Source of the DNA: Nitrosomonadales bacterium
GTDB lineage: Bacteria > Pseudomonadota > Gammaproteobacteria > Burkholderiales > SG8-39
Direction of reading: 5' to 3'
Length of the DNA: 32,411 nt
Assembly: GCA_005240145.1 (NCBI GenBank)
Contig: SBAS01000040.1
Span: forward strand, 1 to 32,411
How positions within the stretch are numbered: the stretch's first letter is position 1; each line of letters starts with the position of its first letter. Below, piece by piece: positions 22,820 to 30,728 of the stretch. The notes under the pieces are model-generated. The model searched no databases, had not been told where the DNA came from, and was given only the letters and a program-made list of their open reading frames with translations. Made by a program: the position numbers and the translations under genes.

Positions 22820-23541
22820 CGGTTGCGCAGCACGATGCTGGTGGCGAAGAGGGCGAACCCGATCACCGACAGGAAGTAGGCGAGGTCGCGGCCGTCGATC
22901 ACGCCCTTCTGGAAGCCGTCGAAGTGGGTGACGACGGAAAAGGCGGCCACCGTGTCGATGAAGGCCGGGCTCGCCCAGCGCACCATCAGGTCGGTGACCG
23001 GGTTGAAGCCGGCGAGGATCAGGAACAGGCAGGCCACCACCGAGAGGATGAACGCGACCACCTGGTTGCGCGTCATCGCCGAGGTGAGGCAGGTCACGGC
23101 GAGATAGGCGCCGGCGAGGAAGAGGCTGCCGACGTAGCCCGTGAACACCATGCCGTTATCCGGGCTGCCGAGCACGTTGGCCGTGATGACCACCGGAAAG
23201 GTGAGCGCGAGGGCGATGCCAAGGAAGATCCAGGAGGCGAGGAACTTGCCCGCGATCGCCTGCCAGGGCGTGATCGGCATGGTGAGCAGCAGTTCGATGG
23301 TGCCGGCGCGGCGTTCCTCGGCCCACAGCCGCATGCCGACGGCGGGCACGAGCACCAGGTAGAGCCAGGGATGCCAGCCGAAGAAGGCCGCGAGGCTCGC
23401 CTCGCCGCGCTCGAAGAACTGGCCCGCGGTGAAGGTGAAAAAGCCCGTGAGCAGCAGGAAGATGACGAGGAACACGTACGCCACCGGGGAGGTGAAGTAG
23501 CTGCCCAGTTCGCGCTTGGCGATGGTGAGGATGTTTCTCAT
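22816..23541 (-). CDS. ABC-2 type transporter permease (GldF-like)
   Basis: A 241-residue inner-membrane protein with six hydrophobic segments and the ABC-2 pattern: N-terminal ITIAKRELGSYFTSPVAYV, then RLWAEERRAGTIELLLTMPI, the cytoplasmic coupling region. This is the membrane domain for the ATPase encoded directly upstream. GldF-type permeases are about this length. Start and stop overlap the neighbours by 4 nt (ATGA), so translation of the whole operon is likely coupled. The transported substrate is unknown. Confidence 0.92.
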   Translation of the reverse strand: MRNILTIAKRELGSYFTSPVAYVFLVIFLLLTGFFTFTAGQFFERGEASLAAFFGWHPWLYLVLVPAVGMRLWAEERRAGTIELLLTMPITPWQAIAGKFLASWIFLGIALALTFPVVITANVLGSPDNGMVFTGYVGSLFLAGAYLAVTCLTSAMTRNQVVAFILSVVACLFLILAGFNPVTDLMVRWASPAFIDTVAAFSVVTHFDGFQKGVIDGRDLAYFLSVIGFALFATSIVLRNR

Positions 23542-24251
23542 TTCGTTGCGGTGTCCGGGATCGTAAGGCGGCGGAACACTTCATCCAGCGGCCGGCCCAG
23601 TTCGTCGGGCGTGCCTTGCGCGACGATCCTGCCGCGGTCGATGATGATCGCGCGCGTGCAGGAGGCATCGACCTCCTCGAGGATGTGGGTCGAGAACACC
23701 ACTGCTTTGCTCTTGCCGAGCTCCTTGATGAGGTTGCGCACCTCGTGCTTCTGGTTCGGGTCGAGGCCGTCGGTCGGCTCGTCCAGGACCAGCACCTCGG
23801 GCTCGTGGATCAGCGCCTGCGCGAGGCAGGTGCGGTGCCGGTAGCCCTTCGACAGCGTGTCGATCGACTGGTGCAGCACGGAGGCGAGGAAGCAGCGTTC
23901 GACCGCGCGCCCCACGGCTGTGCGCTTCGCGCCGCCCGAGAGGCCGCGCAGCTCGGCGGCGAATTCGAGGAAGCCGCGCACCGTCATGTCGCTGTAAGCC
24001 GCGGCGTTCTCGGGCAGGTAGCCGATCAGGCGCTTGGCCTCCAGCGGCGAATCGACCACATCGTGCCCGCCCACGCTCACCCGGCCGCTGTCGGGCGCGT
24101 AGTAGCCGGTGATCATGCGCATGGTGGTGGATTTGCCCGAGCCGTTGGGCCCGAGGAAGCCCACCACTTCGCCGCGCTCGACGCTGAACGATATGCCGTC
24201 CACCGCGCGTTTCGCGCCGAACGCCTTTACCAGGTTTTCGATCTTGATCAT
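23538..24251 (-). CDS. ABC transporter ATP-binding protein (GldA-like)
   Basis: A 237-residue ABC ATPase. Walker A is GPNGSGKST (34-42), Walker B is VLVLDEPTDGLDP, and the switch histidine is in STHIL. The signature is the LSKGYRHR variant in place of LSGGQ, as is usual for the GldA/ABC-2 export branch. It begins the operon of ATPase, GldF-like permease, GldG-like protein and DUF4340. The start MIKIENL (24251) is chosen by homology. In-frame upstream starts at 24278 (ATG) and 24284 (GTG) are possible but would add residues not seen in the family. No strong Shine-Dalgarno is visible. Confidence 0.92.
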   Translation of the reverse strand: MIKIENLVKAFGAKRAVDGISFSVERGEVVGFLGPNGSGKSTTMRMITGYYAPDSGRVSVGGHDVVDSPLEAKRLIGYLPENAAAYSDMTVRGFLEFAAELRGLSGGAKRTAVGRAVERCFLASVLHQSIDTLSKGYRHRTCLAQALIHEPEVLVLDEPTDGLDPNQKHEVRNLIKELGKSKAVVFSTHILEEVDASCTRAIIIDRGRIVAQGTPDELGRPLDEVFRRLTIPDTATK

Positions 24252-24287
24252 GAGTTGGATAGCCCTGCGGGGGCGCATTATCACCCA

Positions 24288-24303
24288 AAACCGGCCTCGG
24301 TTT
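24288..24303. promoter_or_regulatory. Palindrome AAACCG-N4-CGGTTT in the divergent promoter region
   Basis: A perfect 6-bp inverted repeat with a 4-bp centre (GCCT) lies in the 78-bp gap between the Gld-like ABC operon and the Tct operon. A -10-like TAGAAT (24303-24308, plus strand) touches its right arm and GATAAT (24282-24277, minus strand) lies 5 bp to its left. A regulator bound here could affect both operons. The regulator is not in the window. Confidence 0.4.
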
Positions 24304-24329
24304 AGAATGCGTGATCCTGAGGAGGTTCC

Positions 24330-25265
24330 ATGAAGAAGTTCGCGTTGTTGCTGCTGTCCCTGTTTGCCCTGCCTGCCCTTGCGCAGCCGAGCCTGAAAAT
24401 GATGATTCCGGCCAACCCCGGCGGCGGCTGGGACCAGACCGGGCGCGGCCTCGCCGCGGCGATGCAGAGCGGCAAGCTCGCCTCCTCGGTCCAGTTCGAG
24501 AACAAGGGCGGCGCGGCCGGCATTATCGGCCTGGCGCAGTTCGTCAACTCTTCCAAGGGCGATCCAAACGCGGTGATGGTGGGCGGGATGGTGATGGTGG
24601 GCGGCATCATCCTCGGCAAATCCGCCGTCAACCTGTCGCAGGTGACGCCGATCGCGCGCCTCACCAGCGAATGGGAGGTGGTCGTGGTGCCGGCGGCCTC
24701 GCCGATCAAAACCATGGCCGAACTGGTGAAATTGCTCAAGGAAAATCCCGGCAAGGTGTCCTGGGGCGGCGGCTCAGCGGGCGGCACCGACCACATCCTC
24801 GCCGGCCTCATCGCCAGGGCGGTGGGCGTCGATGCAGCGAAGGTCAACTACGTCCCCTACAAGGGCGGCGGCGAAGCGATCGCGGCGATTCTCGGCGGCC
24901 ATGTCACGGTCGGGATTTCGGGGGTCGGCGAATTCGCCGAGCAGGTGAAGGCGGGCAAGATGCGGGCGCTCGCGCAGTCCTCGCCGAGCAAGCTGGATGG
25001 CATCCCGTCGCTCAAGGAGCAGGGCATCGACGTGGAACTGGGCAACTGGCGCGGCATTTTCGGCGCGCCGGGCATCACGCCGCAGCAGCGCGACGCTCTG
25101 GTGAAGCTGGTGAAGGATGCCACCGAGACCCCGGCCTGGAAGGCGACGCTGGAAAAGCTCGGCTGGACGCCGGTATTCCTGGGCGGCGACGACTACGGCA
25201 GGTTCATCGAAGAAGACATCAAGCGCGTCGGCGCCATTATCGAGTCGCTCGGCCTGAAGAAGTAG
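24330..25265 (+). CDS. tctC: Tripartite tricarboxylate transporter substrate-binding protein (TctC/Bug family)
   Basis: A 311-residue periplasmic receptor with signal peptide 1-18 (cleavage expected at ALA-QP). The mature part has the Bug pattern: IPANPGGGWDQTGR near the N-terminus, ENKGGAAGIIGLAQF, VNYVPYKGGGEAIAAILGGH and GIDVELGNWRGIFGAPG. It binds a carboxylate and hands it to the TctB-TctA membrane complex encoded next. Start at ATG 24330 after GAGGAGG. A tandem 18-bp repeat (24573-24608) encodes VMVGGM-VMVGGI. Bug proteins are very numerous in Burkholderiales; here, unlike many orphan copies, the receptor stands with its own transporter genes. Confidence 0.94.
   Translation: MKKFALLLLSLFALPALAQPSLKMMIPANPGGGWDQTGRGLAAAMQSGKLASSVQFENKGGAAGIIGLAQFVNSSKGDPNAVMVGGMVMVGGIILGKSAVNLSQVTPIARLTSEWEVVVVPAASPIKTMAELVKLLKENPGKVSWGGGSAGGTDHILAGLIARAVGVDAAKVNYVPYKGGGEAIAAILGGHVTVGISGVGEFAEQVKAGKMRALAQSSPSKLDGIPSLKEQGIDVELGNWRGIFGAPGITPQQRDALVKLVKDATETPAWKATLEKLGWTPVFLGGDDYGRFIEEDIKRVGAIIESLGLKK
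24573..24608 (+). repeat. Two-copy 18-bp tandem repeat inside tctC
   Basis: GTGATGGTGGGCGGGATG is followed at once by a second copy with two changed bases. It encodes VMVGGM then VMVGGI without breaking the frame. The core ATGGTG is repeated at finer scale. It looks like a local duplication. Confidence 0.8.
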
Positions 25266-25300
25266 AGCGCGCGTGCGCCGTTGGGTGAAGTAGCGGCAGA

Positions 25301-25804
25301 ATGCGCCGCTTCAAGCCGGCCGAGGCAGCGCTTTCCCTCGGCGTCCTCGCGCTGGGGCTCGGCGTGGCGGGCGTCACCGCAACCCTGCCTTCCGAAGGCG
25401 GTTACTCCGGCATCGGGCCGAATTTCATTCCTGGCGTGGTCGGCGCGGGCATCGTGGTGCTCGGGCTGTGGCTGTCTTACGAGGCGTTCGCGGGCGGCTG
25501 GCGCAATGCTCCGCCCGACGATGCGCGCGCGCGCGGCGAGCACGAATTCAACGCCGCCGCCTTCGGCTGGATCACGGCGGGCCTCTTCGCGCACATGGCC
25601 CTGATCGGCTGGGCCGGCTTCGTCATCGCCGGGATCGCCCTTTTCGCCTGCATCGCGCGCGCCTTCGGCAGCCTGCGCGTCGCGCGCGACCTGGGCTTCG
25701 GCCTCGTCCTCTCGCTCGGTGTGTTCGTATTTTTCGTCAAGCTGCTGAACGTCAACCTGCCCGCGGGCTGGCTCGCTCCGATCCTCGGTACGGCGGGAAT
25801 CTAG
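25301..25804 (+). CDS. tctB: Tripartite tricarboxylate transporter small membrane subunit (TctB family)
   Basis: A 167-residue inner-membrane protein with four hydrophobic segments, at about residues 8-28, 42-64, 88-122 (possibly two packed segments) and 132-152. Length, topology and position between receptor and large subunit identify it as TctB, although TctB sequences are poorly conserved. An N-terminal [17 protein letters not shown] stretch is typical of the family. The stop is followed after one base by the GTG of tctA, so the two are almost certainly translated together. Confidence 0.88.
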   Translation: MRRFKPAEAALSLGVLALGLGVAGVTATLPSEGGYSGIGPNFIPGVVGAGIVVLGLWLSYEAFAGGWRNAPPDDARARGEHEFNAAAFGWITAGLFAHMALIGWAGFVIAGIALFACIARAFGSLRVARDLGFGLVLSLGVFVFFVKLLNVNLPAGWLAPILGTAGI

Positions 25805-25805
25805 G

Positions 25806-27302
25806 GTGGAGGCGTTCGACGCGCTGATGGCGGGTTTCGGCGTGGCATTGAAGCCGATAAACCTGCTTTGGGGATTCATCGGCGTGACGCTGGGGACCTT
25901 CATCGGCGTGTTGCCGGGCGTAGGTCCCGCGCTCACGGTGGCGATGCTGTTGCCGCTGACGGCGAAGCTCGATCCGACCGGGGCGCTGATCATGTTTGCC
26001 GGCATCTACTACGGCGCCATGTTCGGCGGCTCGACCACCACCATCCTGCTCAATACGCCCGGCGAATCGGCTTCGATCGCCACGGCGCTCGAGGGCAACC
26101 GGATGGCGAAGAACGGCCGCGCCGGGCCCGCGCTGGCGACAGCGGCGATCGGCTCGTTCGTCGCCGGATCCATTGCCACGGCGCTGCTCACGCTGCTCGC
26201 GCCGGTGGTGGTGGACCTGGCGCTGAAATTCGGCCCCGCGGAGTATTTCTCGCTCATGGTGTTCGCCTTCATCACGGTGTCCGCCGTGCTTGGCGCCTCC
26301 ACCGTGCGCGGACTGACGAGCCTGTTCCTTGGCCTCTTTTTCGGCCTGATCGGCATCGACAGCCAGACCGGCCAGCCGCGCTTTGCGTTCGGGGTAGCCG
26401 AACTCCTCGACGGCGTCGACGTGGTGGTGCTCGCGGTGGGCTTGTTTGCAGTCGGCGAGGCGCTCTATGTCGCTGCCTATCAGAGCCGGCTCACGGAGAC
26501 GATCGAAACCGTGAAGGGATCGGTCATGATGTCGCTCGAGGACTGGAAGCGCTCCTGGCCGGCGTGGCTGCGGGCCACGGCGATCGGTTTTCCGTTCGGC
26601 ACCATTCCCGCCGGCGGCGCGGAGATCCCCACTTTCCTCTCCTACGCCGCGGAAAAGAAGCTCTCCCGGCACCCGGAGGAATTCGGCCATGGCGCGATCG
26701 AAGGCGTCGCCGGGCCGGAAGCGGCCAATAACGCCTCCGCCACCGGCGTGCTGGTGCCGCTGTTGACCCTGGGGATTCCGACCTCGGCGACTGCCGCGAT
26801 CCTGCTCGGTGCGTTCCAGAATTACGGGCTGCAGCCCGGACCGCAGTTGTTCCAGGCCCAGTCCGAACTCGTCTGGGGCCTGATCGCGAGCCTCTACGTC
26901 GGCAACGTGATCCTGCTGATCCTCAACCTGCCCCTGATCGGCATCTGGGTAAAGGTGCTGTCGATCCCGAAGGACATTCTCTACGCCGGCATCCTCGTCT
27001 TCGCCACGCTCGGCGCCTACAGCCTGCACCAGTCCTGGGTGGACCTGCTCACCCTTTACGTGTTTGGCCTCCTCGGCTTCGCCATGCGGCGCTGGGACAT
27101 CCCGGTCGGCCCGGCGGTGATCGGCCTGATCCTCGGGCCGCTCGCGGAAACGCAGTTCCGCCGCGCGCTTGCCATCAGCCAGGGCGACCCGACGGTGTTC
27201 TTCACGCAGCCGATCTCGGCGACGTTCCTCGCGATCACCGCGGCGCTGGTGGTGGTGCCCTGGGTGGTGCGCAAGTGGCGTTCGCGCGACAGTTCAGTCT
27301 AG
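25806..27302 (+). CDS. tctA: Tripartite tricarboxylate transporter large membrane subunit (TctA family)
   Basis: A 498-residue polytopic permease with 11-12 hydrophobic segments. The TctA signature is very clear: [40 protein letters not shown] and, in the second half, [20 protein letters not shown] and [20 protein letters not shown]. These repeated glycine-rich motifs form the transport core. It imports carboxylates delivered by TctC using an ion gradient. The start is GTG at 25806. A class III CoA-transferase and a CitE-like lyase follow after a 250-bp gap, suggesting that the imported acid is activated and cleaved by them. Confidence 0.95.
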   Translation: MEAFDALMAGFGVALKPINLLWGFIGVTLGTFIGVLPGVGPALTVAMLLPLTAKLDPTGALIMFAGIYYGAMFGGSTTTILLNTPGESASIATALEGNRMAKNGRAGPALATAAIGSFVAGSIATALLTLLAPVVVDLALKFGPAEYFSLMVFAFITVSAVLGASTVRGLTSLFLGLFFGLIGIDSQTGQPRFAFGVAELLDGVDVVVLAVGLFAVGEALYVAAYQSRLTETIETVKGSVMMSLEDWKRSWPAWLRATAIGFPFGTIPAGGAEIPTFLSYAAEKKLSRHPEEFGHGAIEGVAGPEAANNASATGVLVPLLTLGIPTSATAAILLGAFQNYGLQPGPQLFQAQSELVWGLIASLYVGNVILLILNLPLIGIWVKVLSIPKDILYAGILVFATLGAYSLHQSWVDLLTLYVFGLLGFAMRRWDIPVGPAVIGLILGPLAETQFRRALAISQGDPTVFFTQPISATFLAITAALVVVPWVVRKWRSRDSSV

Positions 27303-27330
27303 CTTCTCGCTTAGGGAAACACTGAAGGAT

Positions 27331-27401
27331 GTCGTCCTCGCGAAAGCGGAGATTTGTCAACGCTATGAAAGGAATGGATTCCCGCCTTCGCGGGAAAGAC
27401 G
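27331..27401. repeat. Imperfect inverted repeat of REP/MITE type
   Basis: A left arm GTCGTCCTCGCGAAAGCGG and a right arm CCCGCCTTCGCGGGAAAGAC pair imperfectly across about 25 bp (27331-27401). Elements with core CGCGAAAGCGGG / CCCGCCTTCGCG are widespread between genes in GC-rich proteobacteria. It lies 29 bp after tctA and could end or stabilise its message. Copy number elsewhere cannot be seen here. Confidence 0.55.
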
Positions 27402-27439
27402 AAGCGCAAATTCTTCAGACGCTCCTTGCCCGCGGCCAA

Positions 27440-27497
27440 TTTATAGACAAAGTTGAGATTTGCGGTCGTTTTATAGATTTCCCGGGCATTTTTTAGA
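27440..27497 (+). promoter_or_regulatory. Three phased TTTATAGA-like boxes before the CoA-transferase gene
   Basis: TTTATAGA occurs at 27440-27447 and 27470-27477, and TTTTTAGA at 27490-27497. The steps are 30 and 20 bp, that is whole helical turns, so all boxes face the same side of the DNA. They sit in an AT-rich stretch 56-113 bp upstream of the likely start codon. A cooperative activator site or a bent upstream region is possible. Function is inferred. Confidence 0.4.
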
Positions 27498-27552
27498 GAC
27501 CCCAGGAAAATACCGCAACGAATTGATCTGCATAGGTTATTTTATCCACCGG

Positions 27553-28785
27553 ATGGTCGCGACTTTGAAGAAGCGGAACTACACACCTCAGGCGAAGGGC
27601 ACGCTCGAGGGCATTCGCGTGCTGGACCTGTCGCGTCTCTTCGCCGGCAATCTGCTGACGCAGGTGCTGGGCGATTTCGGCGCCGAAGTGATCAAGATCG
27701 AGCCGCCGGCGGGGGACACGCTGCGCGCCTGGCAGACCGCCGGCGTCTCCACGCACTGGAAGATCTTCGCGCGCAACAAGAAAAGCCTGTGCCTCGAGCT
27801 GCGCGAGCGCAAGGCGCGCGAGCTGCTGCTGAAATTGGTGCCAGGCGCGGCGATCTTCGTCGAGAGTTTCCGTCCCGGCACGCTGGAAGCGATGGGGCTC
27901 GGGCCGCAAAAGCTGCTGCGCAAAAACCCCAAACTCGTCATCGTGCGCGTCTCCGGCTGGGGCCAGGGCGGACCCTACCGCCGCCGGCCGGGATTCGGCA
28001 CGCTGATCGAAGGCATGTCGGGCTTTGCCGCCATCAATGGTTTCGCCGACCGGGAGCCGGTGTTGCCGCCGATGTACCTCGCCGACGCCATCGCCGGGCT
28101 CTACGGCGCTGCCGCCGTCATGATCGCGCTGCGCGCGGCCGCGAAGAAGGGCGGGCGCGGACAGGTGATCGACCTGCCGCTGCTCGATCCGCTCTTTTCC
28201 GTCGTCGGACCGCAGGCGGCGATTTACCGTCTCACCGGCGAAATCAAACCGCGCACCGGCAGCCGCTCGACCAACACCGCGCCGCGCAATGTCTATCGCT
28301 GCAAGGATGGCAGGTATGTCGGCCTGTCCGCCTCGACGCAGAAAATGGCCGAGCGCACGTTTCGCGCCATCGGCCGCGCCGACCTGGTGAGCGACCCGCG
28401 CTACCGGACCAATGGCGAGCGGGTGAAACGCGCCGCAGAGCTGGACGCGATCATCGGCGCGTTCATCGCGCGACGTACGCAAAGCGAAAATGTCGCCTAC
28501 TTCGATGCGGCGGAGGTCACCATCGGCCCGATCTACGACGTGGCGCAGATCGTCGAGGATCCGCACATCCTCGAGCGCGAGTTGCTCGCCGACTACCCGG
28601 ATGCCGACATGGGCCGGTTCCCCATGCATAACGTGGTGCCGCGGCTCATGGGCACGCCGGGGTCGATCCGCACGCCCGCGCCGAAACTGGGCCAGCACAA
28701 TGAGGAAATTTTGAAATCTCTTGGTTTGAACTCTGCAGAAATTAAAAACCTGAAAGAAAAAGGCATTGTCGCCGGTGAAGCCTGA
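27553..28785 (+). CDS. Class III CoA-transferase (CaiB/BaiF family)
   Basis: A 410-residue CoA-transferase that moves CoA between carboxylic acids, in the formyl-CoA transferase/CaiB family. The N-terminal block reads LEGIRVLDLSRLFAGNLLTQ, then LGDFGAEVIKIEPP. SGWGQGGPYRRRPGFG and PPMYLADAIAGLYGAA follow, with Asp178 as the expected catalytic aspartate that forms the CoA-linked anhydride. The start at 27553 is set by homology; it has no clear Shine-Dalgarno. The last 22 codons are AT-rich, unlike the rest. It slightly overlaps or abuts the lyase gene downstream. With TctCBA it probably activates an imported di- or tricarboxylate. Confidence 0.92.
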   Translation: MVATLKKRNYTPQAKGTLEGIRVLDLSRLFAGNLLTQVLGDFGAEVIKIEPPAGDTLRAWQTAGVSTHWKIFARNKKSLCLELRERKARELLLKLVPGAAIFVESFRPGTLEAMGLGPQKLLRKNPKLVIVRVSGWGQGGPYRRRPGFGTLIEGMSGFAAINGFADREPVLPPMYLADAIAGLYGAAAVMIALRAAAKKGGRGQVIDLPLLDPLFSVVGPQAAIYRLTGEIKPRTGSRSTNTAPRNVYRCKDGRYVGLSASTQKMAERTFRAIGRADLVSDPRYRTNGERVKRAAELDAIIGAFIARRTQSENVAYFDAAEVTIGPIYDVAQIVEDPHILERELLADYPDADMGRFPMHNVVPRLMGTPGSIRTPAPKLGQHNEEILKSLGLNSAEIKNLKEKGIVAGEA

Positions 28786-29683
28786 TCTCCCCGTCTGGCG
28801 CTCGCTGCTGTACGTGCCCGTGAATGTCGAAAAGTATGTCGGCAAGGCGCACCTGCGCGGCGCCGACTGCATCCAGCTCGACCTGGAAGACAGCGTGCCG
28901 GCTGCGCAGAAGGACGAGGCGCGCCGGCTGGTGCCCGCGGCGGCAGCCCGCGTGCGCCGCGGCGGCGCGGACGTGGTGGTACGGATCAACAGCCCTCTGG
29001 AGATGGCTTGCAAGGATCTGGAATTCTGTGTCGATGAAAATGTCGAAGGCGTCGCGGTGACGAAAACCCAGGACCCTTCTTACATACAAAAGATAGACAA
29101 GATGGTGGGTGAGCTCGAGGCCAGGCGCGGCCTGCGGCCCGGACGTACCAGGCTGATTGCCATGATCGAGACCCCAGCGGCCTTTTTCCAGATGCCGGCG
29201 ATCGCGCTTGCGAGCGCGCGCCTGGCGGCGATGAACATCGGCGGCGAGGACTTCGCACTGGAGAACGGCATGGAGCCGACTGAGGAAACGCTGCTCATGC
29301 CCAAGCAGCAGATGATTTTCGCGGCGCGTGCGGCGGGACTCATGCCGCTCGGTTTCATCGCCAGCGTGGCGGCCTTCGGCGATCGGGAGGCATTCGCGCG
29401 CATGGTGCGCCGCTCGCGCCAGTTCGGCTTCATGGGCGCAGGCTGCATCCATCCGGACCAGGTGCCGGTGGTCAACCGGGAGTATTCGCCCTCGGCGGAG
29501 GAGGCGGCCTACGCGCGACGGGTGATAGAGGAGAACGCCAGGGCCGAAGCCGCCGGCCGCGCCTCGTTCGCCATCGACGGGAAAATGATCGACGTGCCGG
29601 TGGTCGAGCGCGCGCGGCGTCTGCTGGCGCGGCTTGCGGCGATAGGGGCGCGGGAAGAAAAAAAGCGCGCAGTCTCGGTGTAA
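28775..29683 (+). CDS. HpcH/HpaI aldolase/citrate lyase beta-subunit (CitE-like) family acyl-CoA lyase
   Basis: A 302-residue (beta/alpha)8-barrel lyase of the CitE group, which includes malyl-CoA and citramalyl-CoA lyases. Expected active-site residues are visible: LDLEDSVP (Asp36, Glu38), VVVRIN with Arg70, MIETPAAF with Glu132, and GGEDFALENG with Glu158/Asp159 for Mg2+. GCIHPDQV is the conserved C-terminal loop. The start is GTG at 28775, 11 nt overlapping the CoA-transferase end; a TTG at 28766 is less likely because the AAAGG tract would be too close. Paired with the transferase, it likely splits the CoA ester of a hydroxy acid into acetyl-CoA or a similar thioester and a keto acid. Confidence 0.9.
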   Translation: MKPDLPVWRSLLYVPVNVEKYVGKAHLRGADCIQLDLEDSVPAAQKDEARRLVPAAAARVRRGGADVVVRINSPLEMACKDLEFCVDENVEGVAVTKTQDPSYIQKIDKMVGELEARRGLRPGRTRLIAMIETPAAFFQMPAIALASARLAAMNIGGEDFALENGMEPTEETLLMPKQQMIFAARAAGLMPLGFIASVAAFGDREAFARMVRRSRQFGFMGAGCIHPDQVPVVNREYSPSAEEAAYARRVIEENARAEAAGRASFAIDGKMIDVPVVERARRLLARLAAIGAREEKKRAVSV

Positions 29684-29686
29684 AAT
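29681..29686 (+). promoter_or_regulatory. -10-like TAAAAT directly before the aldolase gene
   Basis: TAAAAT begins with the lyase stop codon and ends 10 bp before the aldolase ATG. No good -35 element stands 16-18 bp upstream (only an A-run). If used, the leader would be only a few bases long, and no Shine-Dalgarno precedes the ATG. Confidence 0.3.
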
Positions 29687-29696
29687 TTTCCCTCCT

Positions 29697-30728
29697 ATGG
29701 ATAAATCACTCCTGGCAAGAACGGCGGCCGCGATGGTCGCCAAGGGCAAGGGAGTTCTCGCGGCCGATGAGTCGAGCGGAACCTGCGAAACGCGCTTCAA
29801 GAGCATCAATACCGCCTGCACCGAGGAGAGCCGCCGCGCCTATCGCGGCCTCCTCTTCACCACGCCGGGCGCCGAGCAGTTCATCTCCGGCGTGATCCTC
29901 TACGACGAGACGATCCGCCAGCAGACCGACGAGGGCGTGCTGTTTCCCGATTACATGGCGCGCAAGGGCATCCTGCCGGGCATCAAGGTGGACGCCGGGG
30001 CGAAGAATCTCGCTTTATGTCCCGGTGAGAAAGTGACCGAAGGCCTGGACGGGCTGCGCGAACGGCTCGCGGCCTACTTCAAGCTCGGCGCGCGCTTCGC
30101 CAAGTGGCGCGCCGTGATCACCATCGGCGATGGCAATCCAACGTTGCCCTCGCATGCCTGCCTCTACGCGAACGCGCATGCGCTCGCGCGCTACGCGGCG
30201 CTGTGCCAGGAAGCGTCCATCGTGCCGATGATCGAGCCGGAGGTGCTGCTCGATGGCCCTCATTCGATCGAACGCTGCGAGGAAGTGAGCGAGGCGACGC
30301 TGCGCGCGACCTACGCCGCGCTTGCCGCGCACGGCGTTTCCTTCGAGCACACTATCCTCAAGGCGAGCATGGTGGTGTCGGGCAAGGGCAATGCGCGCCA
30401 GGCCGGCGTGGACGAAGTCGCCGAGCGCACGCTGCGGGTGTTGAAGCGCACCGTGCCGGCGTCGCAGCCGGGCGTGGTGTTCCTTTCCGGTGGCCAGTCC
30501 GATGTCGCGGCGACCGCGCACCTGAACGCCATGGCATCGACGAGGGGCCTGCCCTGGCCGTTGACCTTTTCCTACTCGCGCGCGCTGCAGAACCCCGCGC
30601 TCAACGCCTGGAAGGGACAAAGCGCGAACGCCGGCGCGGCGCAGCGCGCCTTCCACCATCGCGCGCGCATGAACGGCCTTGCCGCGCAGGGCAAATGGAA
30701 GGTGGAACTGGAAAAGCAAGCCGCCTGA
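29697..30728 (+). CDS. Class I fructose-bisphosphate aldolase
   Basis: A 343-residue Schiff-base aldolase of glycolysis and gluconeogenesis, cleaving fructose 1,6-bisphosphate. The animal-like class I pattern is complete: [47 protein letters not shown] and IEPEVLLDG. The Schiff-base lysine is Lys222 in [26 protein letters not shown] and the C-terminal GNA-like [10 protein letters not shown] are also present. Many betaproteobacteria carry a class II enzyme at this place, so the class I type is of note. The gene's stop overlaps the purC ATG (TGATG), tying it to purine synthesis genes. Confidence 0.95.
   Translation: MDKSLLARTAAAMVAKGKGVLAADESSGTCETRFKSINTACTEESRRAYRGLLFTTPGAEQFISGVILYDETIRQQTDEGVLFPDYMARKGILPGIKVDAGAKNLALCPGEKVTEGLDGLRERLAAYFKLGARFAKWRAVITIGDGNPTLPSHACLYANAHALARYAALCQEASIVPMIEPEVLLDGPHSIERCEEVSEATLRATYAALAAHGVSFEHTILKASMVVSGKGNARQAGVDEVAERTLRVLKRTVPASQPGVVFLSGGQSDVAATAHLNAMASTRGLPWPLTFSYSRALQNPALNAWKGQSANAGAAQRAFHHRARMNGLAAQGKWKVELEKQAA

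Noticed and set aside
25752-29013. Long minus-strand frames (425 and 506 residues) opposite tctA and opposite the CoA-transferase
   Set aside because: Both are mirror images of well recognised genes, with no family motifs of their own.
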